Assembly: GCA_963762425.1 (NCBI GenBank)
Contig: CAVXKY010000024.1
Coordinates: 124,001-188,000 of the forward strand
Origin: REEB95 sp963762425
Lineage (GTDB): Bacteria; Pseudomonadota; Alphaproteobacteria; ATCC43930; CGMCC-115725
DNA: 64,000 bases
Reading direction: 5' to 3'
Below are positions 38,969-46,659 of this stretch, piece after piece. The position numbers were made by a program, and so were the translations under genes. Positions within the stretch are counted from its first letter, which is position 1; every line of letters starts with the position of its first letter. The notes under the pieces were generated by a model that worked only from the letters and a program-made list of their open reading frames with translations, made no database searches and was not told the origin of the DNA.

Positions 38969-39967
38969 TCAACCGCCGGTGACGCTCATGTGGCGCGGCA
39001 CCGAAACGGTGCCCTGGCGGCGGTCGATGATGAAATCGTGGCCCTTGGGCTTGCGCGCGATTGCGGCGTGGATGGCGTCTTCCAAGGGCCGGTCGCCGTC
39101 CGAGGCGCGCAAGGGCGTGCGCAGATCGGCGCTGTCCTGCTGCCCCAGGCACATATAGAGCGTGCCGGTGCAGGTGAGCCGCACGCGGTTGCAGCTTTCG
39201 CAGAAATTATGCGTGAGCGGCGTGATGAAGCCCAGCCGCCGCCCGGTTTCGCGCACGGTGACGTAGCGCGCCGGGCCGCCGGAGACGTAATCGCTGTCGT
39301 CGAGCGTCCAGCTCTGCTTGAGTTTGGCGCGCAGCACGGAGAGCGGCAGGTATTGGTCGAGCCGCGCGGTCTCGCCCATCTCGCCCATGGGCATGACCTC
39401 GATCAGGGTCAGATCGTAGCCATGATCCCCGCACCAGGAAATCATATGGTCGAATTCGTCGTCGTTGACGCCCTTCAAGGCGACGGCGTTGATCTTGATT
39501 TCGATGCCAGCGCCGTGCGCGGCCGCAATCCCGTCCAGCACCTGGTCGAGCTTGCCCCAGCGGGTGATGGCGGTGAACTTGTCCTTATCGAGTGTGTCGA
39601 GCGAGACGTTGATGCGCTTCACGCCCGCGTCTTTCAGCTCGCCGGCGAAACGCGCGAGCTGGCTGCCGTTGGTGGTCAGGGTCAATTCGTCGAGATCGCC
39701 GGTCTTGAGGTGGCGGCCGAGCGAACGCACCAGGCTCATGACGTTGCGCCGCACCAGCGGCTCGCCGCCGGTCAGGCGCAGCTTGCGCACGCCGAGGCGC
39801 ACGAAGGCCGAGGCGGCGCGGTCGAGCTCCTCCAGCGTCAGCACCTCGGCCTTGGGCAGGAAGGCCATGTCCTCGGTCATGCAATAGACGCAGCGGAAGT
39901 CGCAGCGGTCGGTGACCGAGACGCGCAGATAGGTGATGGAGCGGCCGAAGGGATCGATCATGGTCAT
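38969..39967 (-). CDS. moaA: GTP 3',8-cyclase MoaA
   Basis: Radical-SAM enzyme that starts molybdopterin synthesis from GTP. The 332 residues carry the N-terminal cluster motif CDFRCVYC (C-x3-C-x2-C), KLRLTGGEPLVRR and RINVSLDTLD. The C-terminal cluster cysteines sit in NFCESCNRVRLTC with GTLYMCLG, and the protein ends with VTGG, matching the functionally required GG terminus of MoaA (here followed by no further residues). It lies in the same stretch as fdhD and mobA, which also serve molybdoenzymes. Confidence 0.95.
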   Translation of the reverse strand: MTMIDPFGRSITYLRVSVTDRCDFRCVYCMTEDMAFLPKAEVLTLEELDRAASAFVRLGVRKLRLTGGEPLVRRNVMSLVRSLGRHLKTGDLDELTLTTNGSQLARFAGELKDAGVKRINVSLDTLDKDKFTAITRWGKLDQVLDGIAAAHGAGIEIKINAVALKGVNDDEFDHMISWCGDHGYDLTLIEVMPMGEMGETARLDQYLPLSVLRAKLKQSWTLDDSDYVSGGPARYVTVRETGRRLGFITPLTHNFCESCNRVRLTCTGTLYMCLGQQDSADLRTPLRASDGDRPLEDAIHAAIARKPKGHDFIIDRRQGTVSVPRHMSVTGG

Positions 39968-40053
39968 GCTGAGAATATAGGGAGTCCTAGGATAGCGTCA
40001 TTGGCGGAAATGTCGCCCCCGAATTGCGTATGGGTATTCAGGGGGTTAGATGT

Positions 40054-40200
40054 GCAGCACCTGACGTGCGAAGCCAATGTAGCGGCTAGGGCTGGATAGA
40101 CGCCATGCGTGCTTCGACGACGCTCAGCATGAGGCGATTTTCTTAATGCCATCCGCCATTCCTTCCTCACCCTGAGCGTAGTCGAAGGGCGCAGGGTGGT
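40054..40200. repeat. Cluster of short intergenic repeats downstream of cupredoxin, upstream of moaA
   Basis: The roughly 300-base gap between moaA and the cupredoxin gene has no gene. It holds a B-type mini-palindrome, GCAGCACCTGACGTGCGAAG (40054-40073), the reverse of a GGCATTAAGAAAAnCGCCTCA unit (40131-40151) shared with 50684-50704, and a CACCCTGAGCGTAGTCGAAG element (40171-40190). Confidence 0.6.
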
Positions 40201-40290
40201 TTTGCAGTCCGAAACGATGATGGCACCGCCGGCAAAGCAAAACGGCACGGCGTAGCATGATTGTACGAAGGCGAATCTGGAGTTCCTCCT

Positions 40291-40689
40291 TCACTCGACG
40301 GTAAACACCCCGGTCATGCCGAAGGCTTCGTGGTCGTCGCAGTCGAAGGGGTATTTGCCCGCCTGCAACGGCACGAACAGCAAATCCTGGCTCTGGCCCG
40401 GCTTGACGTCGACTTCCATCCCGCCATTGACCAGGATTTCCGGATTGCCCACGGAAATGGCGGCATAGAATTGCGGCCCGTCGAGTTCGTGCAGCTCCTT
40501 GCCCTTGTTCACCAGATGCAGCCGGTAGGCCGTGCCTTGCTTGAAGGTGAGGGCGTTGGGCGAAAACTGGTAATCCGACATGATCATGGTGATGGTTTCG
40601 GCCTTGGACCAGTCGGGATCGGATGCGCGCGCCGGGGCGGCGGCGAGACCAAGAGCCAGCAGGAAAAGCCCGGCCAGACGGGCGTTCAT
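40291..40689 (-). CDS. Cupredoxin-domain protein (type 1 copper site)
   Basis: A 132-residue periplasmic blue-copper-like protein. From ATG 40689 there is a signal peptide (LAGLFLLALGLAAAPARA). The beta-barrel follows, with copper ligands His in GKELHELDG and the C-terminal loop FDCDDHEAFGM, where Cys, His and Met are spaced C-x2-H-x4-M as in plastocyanin/azurin-like sites. The 14-residue upstream extension is not supported. It is divergent from fdhD, with 51 bases between the two starts. A role as a small electron carrier is likely, partner unknown. Confidence 0.83.
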   Translation of the reverse strand: MNARLAGLFLLALGLAAAPARASDPDWSKAETITMIMSDYQFSPNALTFKQGTAYRLHLVNKGKELHELDGPQFYAAISVGNPEILVNGGMEVDVKPGQSQDLLFVPLQAGKYPFDCDDHEAFGMTGVFTVE

Positions 40690-40740
40690 GCGCGTTCCGG
40701 AGGTCTTGCGGCGGCGGGGAGGCGGGACCATGATTGCACT

Positions 40741-41619
40741 ATGAAGGAATTCGCCGTCCGCCCCAACCCCGAAGACCCGCGCCTCACGAGAAAATTACCG
40801 GGCCTCGATCAGGAAGGGCACCGCGTCGAAACCACCGTGGTGGTGGAACGGCCGCTGACGCTGTTTTTGAACGGCCAGGAGATCGTCACCATGATGACGG
40901 TGGGCGATCATCCCGATTACCTGGCGGTGGGCTATCTCATCAACCAGAACATGCTCCGGCCCGACGACGCCATCCTGTCGATCGATTACGACGAGGATCT
41001 CGAAACCATCGTCGTGCGCACCAAGCGCAAGACCGATTACGAGAAGAAGCTGCGCAAGAAGACGCTCACCTCGGGCTGCGCCCAGGGCACGGCCTTCGGC
41101 GATCTGATGGAAACCTTCGACAAGGTGAAGCTCGACCCCAAGGCGGTGTTGAAGACCTCGTGGCTCTACGCGCTGAGCAAGAAGATCAACACCAGCCCGA
41201 GCCTTTATTTGGCCGCGGGCGCGATCCATGGCTGCGTGTTGTGCGAAGGCGACAAGCCGCTCGTCTACATGGAGGACGTGGGCCGCCACAACGCCATCGA
41301 CAAGATCGCCGGCTACATGCGGATGAACAAGGTCTCGCCCAAGAACAAAATTTTCTACACCACTGGGCGGCTGACCTCGGAGATGGTGATCAAGACGGTG
41401 CAGATGCGGATTCCCATCGTGATCTCGCGCTCGGGCTTCACCGCCTGGGGGGTGGAGCTGGCGCGGCGCGCCAATCTGACATTGATCGGCCGCGCCAAGG
41501 GCAAGCGCTTCGTGGCACTCGCCGGCGAAAAGCGCATCGTGTTCGACACCGACGGCGCCGATGTCGGCGACGAGCCGCGCGCGGTGCAACGCAAGGCCTC
41601 GCTCGAGGACGCGGTTTGA
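40741..41619 (+). CDS. fdhD: Formate dehydrogenase accessory sulfurtransferase FdhD
   Basis: Transfers sulfur to the molybdenum cofactor of formate dehydrogenase. The 292 residues show ERPLTLFLNGQEIVTMMTVG, TSGCAQGTAFGD with a single cysteine where many homologues have C-x2-C, GAIHGCVLCEGDKPLVYMED, VGRHNAIDKIAGY, TTGRLTSEMVIKTVQM and IVISRSGFTAWGVELAR. It overlaps mobA by four bases (TTGA), so the two are co-translated. No formate dehydrogenase structural gene lies in the window. Confidence 0.92.
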   Translation: MKEFAVRPNPEDPRLTRKLPGLDQEGHRVETTVVVERPLTLFLNGQEIVTMMTVGDHPDYLAVGYLINQNMLRPDDAILSIDYDEDLETIVVRTKRKTDYEKKLRKKTLTSGCAQGTAFGDLMETFDKVKLDPKAVLKTSWLYALSKKINTSPSLYLAAGAIHGCVLCEGDKPLVYMEDVGRHNAIDKIAGYMRMNKVSPKNKIFYTTGRLTSEMVIKTVQMRIPIVISRSGFTAWGVELARRANLTLIGRAKGKRFVALAGEKRIVFDTDGADVGDEPRAVQRKASLEDAV

Positions 41620-42227
41620 GCGTTGCGGGCGTGGTGCTGGCCGGCGGGCTCTCGCGCCGCATGGGCGGCGGCGATAAATCCTTGAAAGTTCTGGCAGGGA
41701 AAACCATCCTGGAGCGCGTGATCGCGCGCGCCAAGCCGCAAGTGTCGGCTTTGGTGCTGAACGCCAATGGCGATGCTTCGCGTTTCGCGCGTTACGGCCT
41801 GCCCGTGGCGGCCGACAGCATCGCGGATTTCGCCGGACCCTTGGCCGGGGTGTTGGCAGGGCTCGACTGGGCGGCGGCGCAAGCGCCGGGCGCGACATAT
41901 GTGGCGAGCTTCGCCACCGACGCGCCGTTCTTTCCGCCCGATCTGGTGAAGCGATTGGAAGAAACGGTGAGGGACGGGAAACACGATCTCGCCTGCGCCG
42001 CTTCGGGCGGGCGCGAGCATCCGGTGTTCGGGCTGTGGCCGGTGGCGTTGCGCGAGGATTTGCGCCAAGCCCTGGTTTCGGGCCTGCGCAAAGTGGATTT
42101 ATGGACCGCGCGCTTCCGCCTGGCGCGGGTTGAATTCCCGGTCCAGCCCTACGATCCGTTCTTCAACGTCAACAGCCCGGAAGACCTAGCCGAGGCGGAG
42201 CGGATCGCGGCCGCGGTTAAAAGCTAG
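41616..42227 (+). CDS. mobA: Molybdenum cofactor guanylyltransferase MobA
   Basis: Adds GMP to Mo-molybdopterin to make the MGD cofactor. The 203 residues start at TTG 41616, which overlaps the fdhD TGA. This is the only start that keeps the N-terminal VAGVVLAGGLSRRMGGGDK nucleotide-binding loop at the front. Further motifs are NANGDASRFARYGLPVAADS, FAGPLAGVLAGL, YVASFATDAPFFPPDLV and FFNVNSPEDL. The unusual TTG start is also suggested for purL. Fits the fdhD context. Confidence 0.92.
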   Translation: MSVAGVVLAGGLSRRMGGGDKSLKVLAGKTILERVIARAKPQVSALVLNANGDASRFARYGLPVAADSIADFAGPLAGVLAGLDWAAAQAPGATYVASFATDAPFFPPDLVKRLEETVRDGKHDLACAASGGREHPVFGLWPVALREDLRQALVSGLRKVDLWTARFRLARVEFPVQPYDPFFNVNSPEDLAEAERIAAAVKS

Positions 42228-42281
42228 AAGCCGCGCTTCAAGCCTTGTTCCGAATCGCGTCAAGGCCGTCATGATGGCGTC

Positions 42282-42881
42282 ATGCAGCTCGAATTCCGCG
42301 TCTTCGAACTTTTCGCCTCGCGGCTGTGCCACGACCTCATCAGCCCGGTCGGCGCCATCACCAACGGCATCGAGCTGATGGGCGACGAGGGGCCGGAATT
42401 CGCCAAGGACGCGACATCCATCATCGCGCAAAGCGCCAGGCGCGCGGGCCAGCGGCTCCAATTCTACCGCTTCGCCTATGGCGCGGGCGGATCGGGCGGC
42501 GGCGCGCCCGCGCCCAAGGATTTGATATCCGGCATGATGGAAGGCGGCAAGGTCGTTTGCGACTGGCCCGCCGCGTATGACGCACTGCCGGTCGAATGGC
42601 AGAAGCTCGCCTGCAATTTGGCGCTGCTCGCCGCCGAGTTGCTGCCGCGCGGCGGCAAGGTGATGCTCTCAGGCAAGGGGAAAACCCTCGAAGCCGATGC
42701 CTCGGGCGAGAGCGTGAACCTGACGCCAGAGGCCAAGGCGGCGCTAGGGGCGGGGGCCGACGTGGCGGCCCTCACCGCGCGCACCATCCACGGCTATTTC
42801 ACCGCGCGTTATGCCGAGCAGCTCGGCGCCAGGCTGACCCTGACCGAGGCTCCCAAGCGCGCGGTGTTTAAGATTGCGTAG
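42282..42881 (+). CDS. chpT: Histidine phosphotransferase ChpT
   Basis: Dimeric phosphotransferase that relays phosphate from CckA to CtrA (and CpdR). The 199 residues show the phosphorylated histidine in ASRLCHDLISPVGAITNGIE (about residues 11-30), FYRFAYGAGG, and a degenerate Bergerat-like C-terminal domain with WQKLACNLALLAAELLPRGG and ARTIHGYFTARYAEQLGARL. It is convergent with ctrA, with an R1-type repeat starting in its stop codon. The presence of CckA and CtrA in the same window supports the assignment. Confidence 0.92.
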   Translation: MQLEFRVFELFASRLCHDLISPVGAITNGIELMGDEGPEFAKDATSIIAQSARRAGQRLQFYRFAYGAGGSGGGAPAPKDLISGMMEGGKVVCDWPAAYDALPVEWQKLACNLALLAAELLPRGGKVMLSGKGKTLEADASGESVNLTPEAKAALGAGADVAALTARTIHGYFTARYAEQLGARLTLTEAPKRAVFKIA

Positions 42882-42924
42882 CACAGCCATCGCCCAAACC
42901 AAGGGCGATGGCGTCGTGCGAAGC
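42876..42924. repeat. R1 repeat variant with perfect inner stem, overlapping the chpT stop
   Basis: GCGTAGCACAGCC...GGCGTCGTGCGAAGC in the reverse orientation of R1. The inner stem is GCCATCGCCC / GGGCGATGGC, fully paired. The chpT stop codon TAG (42879-42881) lies inside the element. Compared with other copies, both sides of the stem have changed together. Confidence 0.7.
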
Positions 42925-42963
42925 CGACAATAAAACCTGATAACGAACCGGAATTAAAACAAA

Positions 42964-42988
42964 ACGGCGGCGCATTCTACGCCGCCGT
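42964..42988 (-). terminator. Rho-independent terminator of ctrA
   Basis: A 9-bp stem ACGGCGGCG / CGCCGCCGT with a 7-base loop. On the minus strand, the direction of ctrA, it is followed by TTTTGTTTTAATT. It lies 34 bases past the ctrA stop. Confidence 0.8.
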
Positions 42989-43021
42989 TTCGATAACAAC
43001 CCCCGGCAAAGCGGGTAAAAG

Positions 43022-43750
43022 TCAGGCCTTGGCGACAGCCGCGACCTTGACCGGCTCCGCCACGGTTTCTCCCGCCGGCGGATCGCGCAACACGTAGCCG
43101 CGGCCCCACACGGTTTCGATGTAATTGTCACCGTGGGTGGCGACGGAAAGCTTTTTCCTGAGCTTGCAGACGAAGACGTCGATGATCTTCAGCTCGGGCT
43201 CGTCCATGCCGCCATAGAGGTGATTGAGGAACATCTCCTTGGTCAGCGTCGTGCCCTTGCGCAGGCTCAGCAATTCGAGGATGCCGTATTCCTTGCCGGT
43301 GAGGTGGAGGGGCGCGCCCTCGGCCTCGACCGTGCGGCTGTCGAGATTGACGGTGAGCTTGCCGGTGCGGATGAGCGATTCGGAATGACCCTTGGCGCGG
43401 CGCACGATCGCCTGAATGCGGGCGATCAGCTCGCGGCGGTCGAAGGGCTTGGCGAGGAAATCGTCGGCGCCGAAGCCCAGGCCCTTGATCTTGTTGTCGA
43501 GCTCGGCCATGCCCGAAAGGATCAGGATGGGGGTGCGCACCCGCGCCGCGCGCAGGCGGCGCAACACCTCGTAACCGTCGATGTCCGGCAGCATGAGGTC
43601 GAGCACGATGATGTCGTAATCATAGAGCTTGCCGATCTCGAGTCCGTCCTCGCCGAGGTCGGTGGTGTCGCAAATAAAGCCCTCGCTCTTCAGCATCAGC
43701 TCGATGCTGGCCGCGGTGGCCGAATCGTCTTCAATCAACAACACGCGCAT
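43022..43750 (-). CDS. ctrA: Cell-cycle response regulator CtrA
   Basis: OmpR/PhoB-type master regulator of the alphaproteobacterial cell cycle. The 242 residues begin MRVLLIEDDSATAASIELML, with acceptor aspartate in YDIIVLDLMLPDIDGYEVL and KPFDRRELIARIQ in the receiver domain. The winged helix shows HLTGKEYGILELLSLRKGTT and IIDVFVCKLRKKLSVATHGD. A perfect TTAA-N7-TTAA box lies 194 bases upstream, so self-regulation is likely, and GANTC sites upstream suggest CcrM/GcrA input. The C-terminal tail is longer by about ten residues than in Caulobacter. Confidence 0.97.
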   Translation of the reverse strand: MRVLLIEDDSATAASIELMLKSEGFICDTTDLGEDGLEIGKLYDYDIIVLDLMLPDIDGYEVLRRLRAARVRTPILILSGMAELDNKIKGLGFGADDFLAKPFDRRELIARIQAIVRRAKGHSESLIRTGKLTVNLDSRTVEAEGAPLHLTGKEYGILELLSLRKGTTLTKEMFLNHLYGGMDEPELKIIDVFVCKLRKKLSVATHGDNYIETVWGRGYVLRDPPAGETVAEPVKVAAVAKA

Positions 43751-43889
43751 CGCGATCCTCCAGATAGAAGGGCTTTGGAAACCATAGGTGAACTTTAATC
43801 ATCCTTACCAATCGGGGTAAAAAATTCGTTAATTTTTACGCATACTCGACCATTAATTTACCCTGCCATCATGGGCTACACCGCGGCCA

Positions 43890-44133
43890 GAATCTGACCG
43901 GTCAACGCCTAAATCTTCCATGTAAGTAATTCATTTCATTGGCTTAACCGGCTCTTAAGCGGCCTCGGGCATAGTGCGAGTCAATTCGGTGGCGCCCGAT
44001 TCGCGCCGCAAAAATTTATGTCGAAGGCCTGTGAAAGTGATCGATAACCTTAGCGGCAAAACGCGTTTTGCAGTCGAGTTGAGTCGATTCGTCGCCCGAG
44101 TCGATAATGCGTTAGGCATGGCATGCCGGAGTC
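43890..44133. promoter_or_regulatory. Cluster of seven GANTC (CcrM) methylation sites
   Basis: GANTC occurs at 43890, 43978, 43998, 44081, 44086, 44098 and 44129. About one is expected by chance in 244 bases. In Caulobacter, methylation of such sites in the ctrA promoter times its transcription through GcrA. Confidence 0.65.
43944..43958. promoter_or_regulatory. CtrA binding box (TTAA-N7-TTAA)
   Basis: TTAACCGGCTCTTAA is an exact match to the TTAA-N7-TTAA consensus and includes the preferred TTAACC half. It lies between ctrA (start 43750, minus) and the FliJ-like gene (start 44123, plus) and could serve both. Confidence 0.75.
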
Positions 44134-44476
44134 CGCGGTCATGAAACGCGGCGACAGCCAACTGGACGGCTTCCGCTTCCAGCTCGAGGAACACCGGCGC
44201 GAGATCGCCGATCTCGACCGGCTCGCCGCGCGGCTGCGCCGGGAGCGCGACAAGATCGAATTGCAGCAGAAAGCGGCCGAGGCGGCAAACGCGCCCGAGC
44301 CGCAAAGCCAGGCTCTGGCCGAACGGCGCGCGCATATCGAGCAATCACTCGCCGGGGTCGAGACCCAGCTGCGCCTGGCGCGCGAAGGGCTGAGCGAGGC
44401 CTATCACGGCGTGCGCTGCCACGAGATCGCGGCCGCATCACGCGCCGAGCAGAAGCGCCGGCGCCAGTCCACCTAA
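44123..44476 (+). CDS. Coiled-coil protein, FliJ-like
   Basis: A 117-residue, almost wholly helical, charged protein: FQLEEHRREIADLDRLAARL then RRERDKIELQQKAAE, and ERRAHIEQSLAGVETQLRLA then REGLSEAYHGV. Length and heptad pattern fit the FliJ family, chaperones of the flagellar export ATPase, but sequence identity in this family is low. It lies downstream of a CtrA box and GANTC sites and near flhF and flbT, which supports a flagellar role. A GG-containing weak ribosome site favours ATG 44123; ATG 44141 is possible. Confidence 0.6.
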   Translation: MPESAVMKRGDSQLDGFRFQLEEHRREIADLDRLAARLRRERDKIELQQKAAEAANAPEPQSQALAERRAHIEQSLAGVETQLRLAREGLSEAYHGVRCHEIAAASRAEQKRRRQST

Positions 44477-44479
44477 TCA

Positions 44480-44590
44480 GCTTCGCACGACGCCTCGGGC
44501 TCGAAAGTTTGGCCCTCGGCTGTGCTACGGACTCTCTTCGCTTCGCACGACGCCTCGGGCCCGAAAATTTGGCCCTCGGCTGTGCTACGC
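44480..44590. repeat. Two tandem R1 palindromic repeats between convergent genes
   Basis: Copies at 44480-44529 and 44540-44590. Each begins GCTTCGCACGACGCCTCGGG and ends GGCCCTCGGCTGTGCTACG. They fill the gap between the 3' ends of the FliJ-like gene and hup, where a bidirectional terminator is expected. Confidence 0.75.
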
Positions 44591-44605
44591 GCCGGCCCGT
44601 CTCGA

Positions 44606-44920
44606 CTAGAGAATGGTCTCTTTCAATTCCTTGGCGGCGCGGAAGGCGACTTTCTTGCTCGCCTTGATCTTGATCGCCTCGCCGGTCGCCGGATTGCGGC
44701 CCATGCGCGCCGCGCGGTGGCGCACCTGAAGAATGCCGAAGCCGGCAACGCGGACGCGATTGCCCTTCTTGAGATGAGCGGTGATGCGATCCATGAATTC
44801 CTGCAGCAGCGCTTCGGCCTGCTTCTTGGCCATGGCGTGCTTCTCGGCCATTTCCGCGGCAAGGTGTTTCAGCGTTACCGTCGGCGCGGTCGGTTTGGAA
44901 CCTGTAGGTGCGGTCGTCAT
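44606..44920 (-). CDS. HU-family DNA-binding protein
   Basis: A 104-residue nucleoid protein. After a flexible N-terminal TTAPTGSKPTAPTVTL, the HU/IHF fold follows with HLAAEMAEKHAMAKKQAEAL and GNRVRVAGFGILQVRHRAAR, then MGRNPATGEAIKIKASKKVA, where the beta-arm proline (NP) inserts into the minor groove. ATG 44920 is chosen because GGGGAG precedes it; the 29-residue longer frame lacks homology. It reads against the FliJ-like gene. The N-terminal extension is unlike classic 90-residue HU. Confidence 0.9.
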   Translation of the reverse strand: MTTAPTGSKPTAPTVTLKHLAAEMAEKHAMAKKQAEALLQEFMDRITAHLKKGNRVRVAGFGILQVRHRAARMGRNPATGEAIKIKASKKVAFRAAKELKETIL

Positions 44921-44968
44921 ATCTTGAATTCTCCCCTTGTCCAGCGACACCGTCTTCATAGCGTCATA

Positions 44969-45001
44969 CCGGGAAATAGCAAGAAGTCTCGCATTTCCGG
45001 G
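44969..45001 (-). promoter_or_regulatory. Inverted repeat in the hup leader region
   Basis: CCGGGAAAT (44969-44977) and ATTTCCGGG (44993-45001) pair perfectly across a 15-base loop, 48 bases upstream of the hup start. It could be an operator or an mRNA leader hairpin. No known regulator site is matched. Confidence 0.4.
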
Positions 45002-45126
45002 CTCCAATCGAATCGCGCGGGGCGCGACTCGCTGGCGGCGGATAATCGCCGCAAAAGCGCGTCGAGCCTACACGCGCCAGGGCGTTCGTCAATAACGATG
45101 GAAGGGCAACGAGTTGGCTTTTCTTC

Positions 45127-45206
45127 GCTTCGCACGACGCCTCGGGCCCTGCGTAGCACCTGACGTGCGAAGCCAAGAAAAAAATTGGCCCTCGGCTGTG
45201 CTACGC
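45127..45206. repeat. Composite palindrome: R1 with a B-type palindrome nested in its loop
   Basis: The R1 left arm GCTTCGCACGACGCCTCGGG and right arm GGCCCTCGGCTGTGCTACGC enclose GCGTAGCACCTGACGTGCGA and an A-rich stretch. The nested part is the B palindrome also found at 40054. The same composite occurs inverted at 47624-47701. It directly abuts the flhF stop. Confidence 0.75.
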
Positions 45207-46014
45207 CTAGACCTTCTTCAGTAACAACCTCGCGAGATGCTCGGCGGTGAAGGGCATGAGGCCGGCATCGGGCGCGGGCACGGACAGAGCTTCGGCGAAG
45301 GCGATGCCGAGCGCCTCGGGCACGGCCAGAACGCTACCCAGGCGATGGACGATGTCGAGCCGCGTCGCCAGGAAACGCTGGCAGCCGAGATCGCGGAAAA
45401 TATGCGCGGTCTCGACCGTGTCGGCCGGATCGCCGCCCGCCGCCAGCACCAGGATGGGCTCGGCCTTGGCGGCATTGGCGAGGCTTTCGAGTTCCTGACG
45501 GTCGGAGGGGCTGTAGGGATTGATGCCGGCGCTGTCGATCAGCACCAACGCATCCGGCATTGGGGCCGAGATCGGCGAGCTGTTCCTTGCCGGAGGCGGT
45601 CTCGATCTCGAGGCCGAGGCTCTTGGCGAAATGCCGCAGCTGCTCGACGCCGCCCGAACGCGCGGCGTCGCACGTGACCAGCCGCACGCAGGCGCCCTTG
45701 GCGCGGGCGCGGGAGGCGAGCTTGGCCACGGCCAGGGTCTTGCCCGAGCCCGGCGCGCCCACCAGCATGAAACGGCCGCTCTTGGTCTCATTGAGCGGAT
45801 TGAAAAGATAGAGCTTGGCGAGGGATCGGGCGAGGGGGGCCAGCAGATCCTCGCCTTCGAAGGGTAGGGCCTGGGCCAGGAGCTTGCGGATCTGGGAAGC
45901 GGCCAAGCCATGGGCGCGGAGCGCGGCCTCGAGATGCTGGCGCGCCGGCACGGCCTCGGCCGCTGGCGGCGCGGCCTTCAAGGCGGTTTCGGTGATGTTG
46001 TCCTGGAGCGCCAT
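45207..46014 (-). pseudogene. flhF: FlhF-like SRP-family GTPase, frameshifted
   Basis: SRP-type GTPase for flagellar placement and assembly. The N-terminal part has GRFMLVGAPGSGKTLAVAKL (P-loop, G1) and CVRLVTCDAARSGGVEQLRH then FAKSLG. At 45558-45562 one extra base shifts the frame, and the rest continues ALVLIDSAGINPYSPSDRQE (G3 region) and LVLAAGGDPADTVETAHIF with RFLATRLDIVHRLGSVL. The N-terminal B domain of long FlhF proteins is short here. It lies between sciP and hup and near flbT. Confidence 0.78.
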
Positions 46015-46087
46015 AAAATAAATCCGTTTCCGGCGTCAATTGCCGGCCAACCATAAACAAGACGTGATGAAGGAGGGATTAAGCCGG

Positions 46088-46138
46088 GCGTAGCAAAGCC
46101 GAGGGCCGAACCTTCAGGCCCGAGGCGTCTTGCGAAGC
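46088..46138. repeat. R1 palindromic repeat, reverse orientation
   Basis: GCGTAGCAAAGCCGAGGGCC and GGCCCGAGGCGTCTTGCGAA with loop between. It lies in the gap between sciP and flhF, both on the minus strand. Confidence 0.7.
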
Positions 46139-46146
46139 CGAGAAAA

Positions 46147-46488
46147 TCAGCGCGGCCGGTTCAGGCTGCGATAGTCCTGGAGACGGGTGACGCGCAGGCC
46201 GGGGAGGCCGTGGCCGTCGACCAGACGCTGCCAAGCGAGGAACTCCTCGATCGAGAGGGTGTAACGGCGGCAGGCGTCCTCGAGGCTGATGATTCCGGCG
46301 CGCACCGCGGCGACCACGACGGCCTTGCGGCGGATGACCCAACGCTTGGTCTCGGGCGCCGGCAGGCTGTCGAGCGACAGCACCGGTCCGATATCGACCA
46401 GCCAATCGGCGTCGGTTTCGGTTTCGGCGGGCCGGCCAGCGGATTGCTGCAGGGCGGCACTTGCGGGCGAGGAAAATCGCGATTGCAT
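46147..46488 (-). CDS. sciP: DUF1153 CtrA inhibitor SciP
   Basis: Small helix-turn-helix protein that binds CtrA and blocks its activation of target promoters in Caulobacter. The 113 residues contain the DUF1153 core: SLDSLPAPETKRWVIRRKAV, VVAAVRAGIISLEDACRRYT, LSIEEFLAWQRLVDGHGLPG and LRVTRLQDYR. An N-terminal Ser/Ala-rich stretch of about 30 residues is extra. A near-consensus CtrA box (46513-46527) is 25 bases upstream of the start, fitting CtrA control of its own inhibitor. Confidence 0.9.
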   Translation of the reverse strand: MQSRFSSPASAALQQSAGRPAETETDADWLVDIGPVLSLDSLPAPETKRWVIRRKAVVVAAVRAGIISLEDACRRYTLSIEEFLAWQRLVDGHGLPGLRVTRLQDYRSLNRPR

Positions 46489-46512
46489 GACCGCGAATTT
46501 AGCCTGCCCGGT

Positions 46513-46527
46513 TTAACAAACCCCTAA
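46513..46527. promoter_or_regulatory. Near-consensus CtrA box upstream of sciP
   Basis: TTAACAAACCCCTAA matches TTAA-N7-TTAA with one mismatch (CTAA in the second half). It lies 25 bases upstream of the sciP start codon. Confidence 0.5.
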
Positions 46528-46659
46528 AAGGGGCACCCGCTAACTCGCTGGATAATTTAAGTAAAAATCGTTTCTTCGCGGGTTAAGGCCGGTCCAGGTC
46601 TTAAGGGAATGCTAAAGCTTGGCGCTTAGGCTGGGTTTCCCTCATCGACCGGGCCCCCG

